From Elysia marginata (taxonomy: Eukaryota > Mollusca > Gastropoda > Plakobranchidae), in contig BMAT01002374.1 of the NCBI GenBank assembly GCA_019649035.1, positions 141,533-166,329 on the forward strand: DNA of 24,797 bases, read 5' to 3'. Under the pieces are notes generated by a model, which was given only the letters and a program-made list of their open reading frames with translations, searched no databases and was not told the DNA's origin. The translations under genes and the position numbers were made by a program. This document shows, one piece after another, positions 18,491-24,797 of the stretch. Each line of letters starts with the position of its first letter. Position 1 is the first letter of the stretch.

Positions 18491-18501
18491 CCTTTGAAAT
18501 A
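18491..18501 (+). repeat. SINE target-site duplication, right copy
   Basis: cctttgaaata, identical to 18233-18243. Confidence 0.9.
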
Positions 18502-21170
18502 AGCCAAAATGAAGGGGCTAATGAATGAACAGACTAAATTTATTTACGAAAACACTTTATTGCAGTCACATAAAGGTTGAGTCACATTTTGAGCAAAAAT
18601 ATTTGATGCGCTTGATGTCCAAATGAAACAGATGTCTCAATTTTCAGTTTACAAGGCATTGATATTAATACTTCCAACAATGCATTCCTATGAGCTTCAA
18701 AACCTTAGATATTGCATTAAGTAATAGAAATTATGTGTTATGATATTAAAACTTCTTATGATTAAAAATATGGAGTAAAGAGGGATACGTTTATTTTTAA
18801 TTTAAAAACTGCCTTCTCAAGTTAAATCCTAAAATTTCTGACACCCGACTCATTTGGACTGGTCAATTACCAGTTTACTAGAGCAGTTGGTTGGAGTACA
18901 GTGGACCTTGCATCCAACAACCTGGAACTCAAGGAAGCCTTGAAATGAAGTCCCGATTTTGTTCTCCTCTTTGACTCAAACAAATGTCCTTGTTTAAAAT
19001 GAACTCATTTCAGACTTGCATCGTTTTCAACAAACTAGTATTAGTGAAACTGAAACTAATGGTTGTTCTTTTAAGCCTTTTTCTCTAGTACGTTGTTCAC
19101 TTTATCAACAATAACAGCTCTACAGTATCAGAGATAGAGAAATTAGAATATCAGAGGAAAAACTGGCTAGCGTTGCAAAAACTTGTAGTACTGTGTGTGT
19201 TCTATCTTTCTAGTTTTTTAAGTAAGGTTTCAAGGTCGATATGTAATGTATAATATTCTTCTTTAATTCTTTTTGGGTTACTTTAAAGAGACTTTGCTTT
19301 CAACAAACTTTCTTTATTTTCCCACAAAGTTTGTTGGATCCAAGGCCCACTATAGCGAGTGATTTAAAAGTCTAGGTTTTGTGACAGTAAATTATTTACG
19401 TTTGTTTGAGGAATAGGCAACTGTCTTTTGTAGCTTATGTACTACTTCAGTAAGTTGTAGTTTTAGTCTGAGTCTGACTGAGACAACTAATTTTATTTTT
19501 TGAAAATACTAAAATGTAAAATTTAATACATACTCATTTAATAGTTTCCCTTGGCTATAGTGGATGTTCATAACTTATCTATGATGAGATGATTATGATG
19601 CAATTGAATAAAGTGAGAGAAATTTTTCAAAAATATTGATAAAGTGCAGCTTGGACAGTGAAATTAAATGGTTGGTCACAACAAGAAACAAAATTTGTCA
19701 TTCAATTATTTATTGTTTTTGTTTTTGTTTTGCTTGCTTGTTTATTTTGTTATCCTGCTTATTAGATTGATAGATACATTAACAGAAAGAGAGACAGTGG
19801 CCATCTGTACAATACAAGTTACAGTATACATATGAGTATACATGTGCTAAAATGCCAGAAAACTCAGTCTATTTGCACCCTCATCTGCCTTTTAACTGCT
19901 TGCATATTCTTATAGTTTAAAAACTAAACTCTTCTTGTTTAGCCCTTATATAGGCTGTACGGCCTACATCAGTACTTGTATATACATGTACAACAGTTAG
20001 TGGTTCTCATAAATTTCAAATTACATATACCTTTAAATTTGTAATTGCCGTTGAATCTAAATTTCTCAGAGGGGTTAATATTAAACTGTATCATGTCTTT
20101 TTGGCTGTCTGTTCTTTCTTTGTCTTCCTCTCTGTCCGTCTTTGTGTTTATTCTGACCCTCCCCATCATTTTCATAATAATTTCAATTGTCAGTGTCTCC
20201 TTCTCTTTAACATATGAATGAGATAATTTTAAATACCTGAACCCTAAAACAAAACAGCCAATTCATGCACACATCGCTGACAGGGGAAAATTGTGTACCT
20301 CTCAAAAATCTCTTCTCACCGCCAGTAATACATTTTCATCAAAACAGTTTTAGGCTTATTGCAGTCTTCCCTGACCTTTTCTTTAAGTATCAATAGGCTC
20401 ACAGATTGTATACTGTTTTTGATTGTCTGGAAAAAAACCGCTAGGGAAAAATTGGACTCTATGGAAATTCTGATATCAGACAAGACGGAATACATGGTAT
20501 ACAAACAGACACAGAAACTGCATCTCTATCTTGCAAAACATTAAACCGATTGAAATAATTCATTTATCTAGGCAGCAAAATTGCATCCATAGAAAAAAAA
20601 AGATGTCAGCATGAAACAGGACTTCTTTCAAGCCACATTGGCCTTATTAATTATGTAGGGGCTCACTACATGGGTTGTAACAAGGAATATGGAGAAAAAC
20701 GAAATAGAACAGAAAACTATAGGCCTACCAATCTTTGTTTAAAACAAAACGTAGCTGTTTCTTTCGTTAGATGGACAAAAATAAAATGCACATAGTTACA
20801 AACTGATCACTTTATAGATTTTCGGCCAATATATGCCGTACACTACATCCTAAAAAAGTCAAACAAAACAAACGGACAGGCATTCGTATACGAGACTTGT
20901 TCAGATACTAATAATGTGAATATTGCCATAACTTTTTAACCAAATCCACATTAAACGGTGAGCAAAAGCTTATTGTCTTATCTCTGCACCAACTCGAAGC
21001 GATGTCATCAGATGTAGAAATAACATAACAACAACAAAAAAAAAATAATAAAAAAGCAGGATGGCGACGACCATTGAAAGTTAGTCGCAAAATAGAGGTC
21101 AGAAGATTGTTTAGATTTACCCAGGCAAATGGGGGAAATTCAAATGGTATTCATATAAAAAATTGTTGCT
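18502..21170. other. Gene-poor AT-rich stretch
   Basis: Short frames at 19969-20175, 20316-20544 and 20908-21090 lack motifs and overlap on opposite strands. I see no RNA gene or clear repeat family. Confidence 0.5.
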
Positions 21171-22183
21171 AGGAGGACGAAGCACATAGGGGAGGAAATC
21201 CAGGATGGCTGGTGGTCTAACGGCGACCGATAGCCAATCGTCTGCTGTAAAACCCACGCTACCTATAGGTGTTATCACGTCATACGTTATCGTCGCTCGC
21301 TCGCAAGGTCTCTACTATCAGTGTAGTTTGTCTACAGGAATTCAGGCTAGCCTTAAGGGATGATTCACGCACTGGAAGACAACTACCCCCCGCTTGTGAT
21401 GAAGACACTAATTTTATTGCAATGATGAGCCGACATGGATGGATCTCACTCGACCGCACAGCTTCGGCTGCTCCTCTTCTTATCTTCGCGAAGAAGGGCC
21501 TCCATTCGTCTCGGTTCTCTGCAATGTCTTGAATTAAATCCAGGTCTTTCTGTGATGTTCAAGTCATTTTCTCGCCCGGAACATGAATGGATCAGCTCTT
21601 TACGATTCATTTTAAGAATAGTTACAATCCAAAAAATCCAACAACAAGCACTGCACATAATGTTGCTCATTCTAAGCTTGAATTTCAAAAAGTTTCTATT
21701 CTGAGGTTTACTCGTACAAACAAGCCCAACATTGATCATACATTGCTAGGCTTTATTGCCTCTCAGACATTTTTAGATGACATGAAGAAAGTGTGCGGCT
21801 CCTGTGATTGGGCTTAAGGGAGACCTTGAGAGACTTGATATATATACAACAGTTTCTATTTCTACAACATAGTCCTTATCTCTCTCTGCCTGCTGTCATT
21901 TCTTCTTTTCCCGTAACCATGACGTTGGAGTCCATATGTTTGACACAGATGAAGCCTTTATTAACGAAATTAACGACTGCTTGACTAAGCTTTATGGCAC
22001 TTTCCTTGGTGAGGGTATACATTCCACCAACACATCTTTGGCAAAAATACACCAATCGCCATGGCGACCACGTTGAAATGTAGACAGAATAGGGCGAGAA
22101 ACTTTGGTGTAAGTTTAAATGAGTTACAATAGAAATGTGCCAAGTTATGATAATTTTTACATTCGTTTCCGATCGCCTTTCGT
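21171..22183. other. Less AT-rich segment with weak coding hints, nothing identified
   Basis: Open frames occur on both strands between 21269 and 21817. On the minus strand a DIAENRDEWRPFFAKIRRG-like reading (about 21470-21535) faintly resembles the C-terminal end of LINE ORFs. On the + strand an 53-codon frame at 21918-22076 reads DTDEAFINEINDCLTKLYG. Neither supports a gene call. The segment may be an unrecognised transposon. Confidence 0.35.
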
Positions 22184-22203
22184 ATTGAAATTGAAATTGA
22201 AAT
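22184..22203 (-). repeat. (ATTTCA)n terminal repeat of the LINE
   Basis: Three and a third copies of the 6-bp unit mark the 3' terminus of the minus-strand LINE, directly beyond its AATAAATAAAG end. Confidence 0.85.
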
Positions 22204-22544
22204 CTTTATTTATTCCAAGGAACATGTATATTTGTCTTGGTCGTGTTTCATAACACAAAAATAAAATAACATAAAAATATGGAATAGATTTAGATATGTT
22301 ATAGTATATAATTATCTCAGTCATTCCAGAACATTCGATCTTCCTCTATCACCCTGAATATCACAGTCACGACATAGAAGAATGTCTAGTGAGGTCATCA
22401 CCGAAGTTGATGTAATAATAATATTGAGTAAAGCATGTTGGCTAGTGTTAAAAATTTGTAAACAGAAAGTCAAATAAATTACATGTATGATGTTTATAAA
22501 TTTATAAAAGGTATTATACTATTACATTGGGGCATTATATAAGT

Positions 22545-22571
22545 ATTTTTAATGTATAGGACATTAAAAAT
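22545..22571 (-). repeat. 10-bp perfect hairpin in the LINE 3' UTR
   Basis: Arms atttttaatg (22545-22554) and cattaaaaat (22562-22571) pair exactly around a 7-nt loop. The position inside the inferred 3' UTR could suit a structure read by the element's reverse transcriptase, but the arms are AT-rich and could arise by chance. Confidence 0.6.
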
Positions 22572-22674
22572 TTGAGTGGACAAAATTTAGGAATCCATGT
22601 ACAAGTATGAATAGTAATAACAATAAAATCGTGTGAGAAATAGAAGGACTGTCACAGCAATTTATGGTCTATTG

Positions 22675-23255
22675 AAGTTTCCTTATGGATGTGGGGATAA
22701 ATGACTTTCTATATCTCTCAGTTCTTGGTTTTTTTACATAAAAGGCGCTGTTATCTTTGGGATCTTTCATACTCAGGATTCAATGGATGAGATTGGTCTT
22801 GCATTATTTTCAGGCTCTTTTTGGTCACATTTAAAGTATAGAGCCCATCGAAGGATGGCAAACTACACTGTGTTATCTCTGTTGCTTTTTTAATTATTTT
22901 GTCCAATTTGTTCTTGTCTTGCATATTTATACTTCCTCCCCAAACTGTTATTCCAAATGTCAGTATACTCAGAATAGTGGCAGTATAAAATATTTTTAAT
23001 AACTCGCATCTCATCTGAAATGATCTCAACTTTCGTAAAAATTACACACGTTGTTTGGCTCGTTTGTACAATGCATCCACGTGGGATTTCCAGTTAATTT
23101 TGCCATCTATCAATATTCCTAAATATTTATAAACATCAGTTATTTCGACGTTTTGGTTATTGATGTTAAGGGTGGAATTTTGTCACATTTTCTCCTAAAG
23201 TCTACAATCAGTTCTTTCGTTTTTGTTACATTCACTGTAAGAATAGATCATTGTA
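22675..23255 (-). pseudogene. C-terminal reverse transcriptase pseudogene of the downstream LINE
   Basis: The longest intact piece is 22751-23029 (92 codons). A stop interrupts the KRAKQRV/FLRKLRSF junction at about 23040, and further frame changes separate the IVDFRR, YKYLGILIDG and RYRKSFIPT blocks. The natural stop after IRKLQ is retained. The catalytic palm is not present. Confidence 0.82.
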
Positions 23256-23403
23256 AAACTTGTCTACGGCATGGCTTTCTCGGATGTACCAAGGAGCTAT
23301 AGACTTACACAGACTTTGCGTGCAGAATAACACTATGTCATTCTAAACCAAATTTTCGTGTGGGAAAAGCACTTACACCCGAAATTTAGGTGCAGATAAG
23401 CAT

Positions 23404-23596
23404 AAAGCCCGTTTTACATGACGCATATCCCATACGGAAGAATCGAGACCGTTTCCGGACAAAACTGAGACTTTGAAAAAAAAAAATGCTGCTATCATCA
23501 ACACCCTTTTACATGGAAACGTACCACGGGAAAACAAAAATGGATCACCGGTTCAGAGTTTTCCGTACAGGATACACGTCATGTGAAACCAGCTTA
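23404..23596. mobile_element. 193-bp foldback MITE with long terminal inverted repeats
   Basis: The left end (23404-23451) and the reverse complement of the right end (23549-23596) match at about 35 of 48 positions, with the core ttacatgacg / ttcacatgacg and tacggaa conserved. Most mismatches are transitions, as in CpG decay. A third related motif (cccttttacatgg...cgtaccacggg, about 23508-23530) lies inside. No coding capacity. Size and long inverted repeats fit a non-autonomous DNA transposon, but I could not define a target duplication, so the superfamily is unknown. Confidence 0.7.
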
Positions 23597-24731
23597 AGCC
23601 CCCTATAGACAGTAAAAGTTAGCTCACGATTAAAGGGGGTACGTGTTGACCATTACGACAAGAAGTGTTCTTATTTATATTGCACCGCATACAGAAGCTG
23701 TCCATGTTAAGTACAAGATAATCGGACTTGTCACACGTATCCTTTACTTTTTTTAAATTTCAAAATATTACTAAATAGTTGATTGTTAGACTTATACATC
23801 TTTTCTTGCCTTACTGAATGATTGCAAGTAATGGTTCCAATTGAAAATCTTTTTTGTTCTGTTTTTGTGATTTTCTCAAAACGCATTTTTAAAAGGGGGT
23901 AGGGTTACTAGGAACAGGATTTCTCAAAACATGTCGATCCAAATTTTTTAAAACTTGGTACGAGAGTTAAAATATAGCATGCCTGCATACCTACAAAGGC
24001 TTTTAGCTTTAAAATGACAATTAAGAATTTAAGCAAGATTTTGGCATTTTTTTTCTGAAAATGAATGATTTTTTCCCTTTTTATGGATATTCACTAAAAA
24101 TTCATAAAAAATCTAAAAATCAATTTATATAAAAAAAACAAAAACCCTCCGTAGGTATGTAGATATAGGTAGTGGTTATACGCACAATAAATTTCAAGGA
24201 GTTTCTATTGAGGGTTAAGGAGAAAAGGTTTTCCTAAGTTCATGAGATTTTTAGACTGGGAATCCCCAAAACACCGTGTAAAATCCTAAAATGGTAATAA
24301 TACTTGAAAAAAGTTTATTCAGTGTTTAAGTTAACTTGGTTTGACCCCCAGAACACTTAGCAAATTAAAGTTTGATGAGAAATAAAAAAAAAATGTTTCC
24401 AAAGTAGGATAATCGCGAGATAGCATCTACTGTGTAGACTGGTAAACGCTCAGTTTATGGACCAGTTCGCAGTACCAAAGTGAAGGCAGATGGTTGGAGC
24501 GTGGTTGTCCAGAACTTTAACAGTTTGACGCTATTTGCTTCTTTTAAATAATGCCTATCACAACCAACTTTTAACAACTAGTAGGAGGATTTCACGGCGT
24601 TGTAATCATAATACATAATTTATTATATTCATAAGGTATCAAATCGCTCCTTCGTATTTTTATTCTCAATAATGTCTCTGTTTGCACACGCGATTTGAAT
24701 CGGCAGTGAGTGACTGCTGCAGAGGAAGAAC
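23597..24731. other. Intergenic sequence, nothing identified
   Basis: AT-rich up to about 24400, with no open frame of note, then somewhat less AT-rich. I see no gene, RNA or repeat with recognisable ends; part of 23870-24250 could be an interspersed repeat but that cannot be shown from one copy. Confidence 0.45.
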
Positions 24732-24797
24732 ATGGATACGAATGTAGCAGCATCGATAGAGACACCAGTAGCAGCAGCAGTGGTAGTAGTAGTAGTA
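24732..24797 (+). CDS. Possible 5' end of a coding exon, cut by the window edge
   Basis: An ATG in good Kozak-like context (aacATGG) opens a 22-codon frame to the window end: MDTNVAASIETPVAAA followed by a valine run. The frame is mostly AGC/AGT triplet repeat, so it may be nothing more than a microsatellite. It is listed only because the start context is good and the frame is unbroken. Confidence 0.15.
   Translation, partial: MDTNVAASIETPVAAAVVVVVV
24761..24797 (+). repeat. (AGC)n/(AGT)n triplet repeat, continues past the window
   Basis: cagtagcagcagcagtggtagtagtagtagta is an imperfect trinucleotide array running off the end of the sequence. Confidence 0.9.

Larger units (their letters stand above)
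22184..23280 (-). mobile_element. LINE 3' end (CR1/L2-like by resemblance), minus strand, with terminal 6-bp repeats
   Basis: Minus-strand translation gives LNVTKTKELIVDFRR-like and VYKYLGILIDGKINWKSHVD readings, then LRSFQMRCELLKIFYTATI, TVWGGSINMQDKNKL and IMQDQSHPLNPEY. It closes with RYRKSFIPTSIRKLQ and a stop near 22675. This is the thumb and C-terminal part of a widespread LINE reverse transcriptase lacking RNase H. A 3' UTR of about 490 bp follows and ends with AATAAATAAAGATTTCAATT and ATTTCA repeats (22184-22203), the microsatellite-like terminus typical of CR1/L2-type elements. Frameshifts near 23030 and 23170 make it dead. The upstream limit is approximate. Confidence 0.85.

Noticed and set aside
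21269-21817. Several overlapping frames on both strands as a small gene
   Set aside because: Conflicting frames, no recognisable domain, no splice support. Described as an unidentified segment instead.
1-24797. CRISPR arrays, bacterial operons, riboswitches, plasmid or phage genes
   Set aside because: No regular spaced repeats of that kind and no compact coding; introns and LINE/SINE elements show an animal genome. The 30-bp tandem repeat has no spacers.

Overview
The window is animal nuclear DNA: AT-rich, with long introns, GT-AG splice junctions and many decayed transposable elements. It contains no operons or ribosome binding sites. The (TAGATC)n tracts, the retroelement set and the tRNA-derived SINEs fit an invertebrate, and I lean towards a mollusc (possibly a gastropod). 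That placement is inference and would need a database search.

The one confidently identified cellular gene is ELMOD3, which encodes ELMO domain-containing protein 3. It lies on the + strand from 1529 to 14259. Eleven coding exons can be joined with consistent phases: 1529-1714, 4387-4881, 6012-6129, 7898-7927, 8585-8667, 9516-9639, 9808-9930, 11112-11242, 11947-12023, 12876-13000 and 14084-14259. They total 1668 nt, or 555 codons plus a TAA stop. The C-terminal half is a complete ELMO domain carrying the family's GAP signature and its arginine (R395). The N-terminal ~255 residues are acidic, Ser/Thr-rich and apparently disordered, and much longer than in vertebrate ELMOD3 as I know it. Intron 8 has a non-canonical GC donor, and exon 4 is a 30-nt microexon. 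An untranslated first exon and the promoter probably lie further 5', because the first ATG sits directly on a splice acceptor.

The introns hold transposon debris. Intron 1 (1715-4386) contains a sense-strand non-LTR retrotransposon fragment with a broken reverse transcriptase (about 2426-4106) and an (ATT)11 microsatellite close to the exon 2 acceptor. Intron 2 holds an old tRNA-derived SINE with MIR-like architecture on the minus strand. Intron 3 holds a minus-strand LINE 3' end with an RNase H domain. Intron 7 holds a possible ~245-bp foldback element.

Downstream of ELMOD3, 14260-18118 is AT-rich and non-coding, with candidate poly(A) signals near its start. A 30-bp tandem repeat (18119-18230) abuts an apparently complete 247-bp tRNA-derived SINE flanked by perfect 11-bp target-site duplications. 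From 21170 to 22100 the DNA is somewhat less AT-rich, with only weak coding hints. A third LINE 3' end (minus strand, 22184 to about 23280) retains a (GAAATT)n terminal repeat. It is followed by a ~193-bp inverted-repeat MITE (23404-23596). The window ends in AGC/AGT triplet repeats, possibly the start of another coding exon.

I found no evidence for a new multi-gene system. The most useful second-look items are the ELMOD3 splicing features and N-terminal extension, the short foldback elements, and two perfect long palindromes (1399-1430 and 13761-13790).
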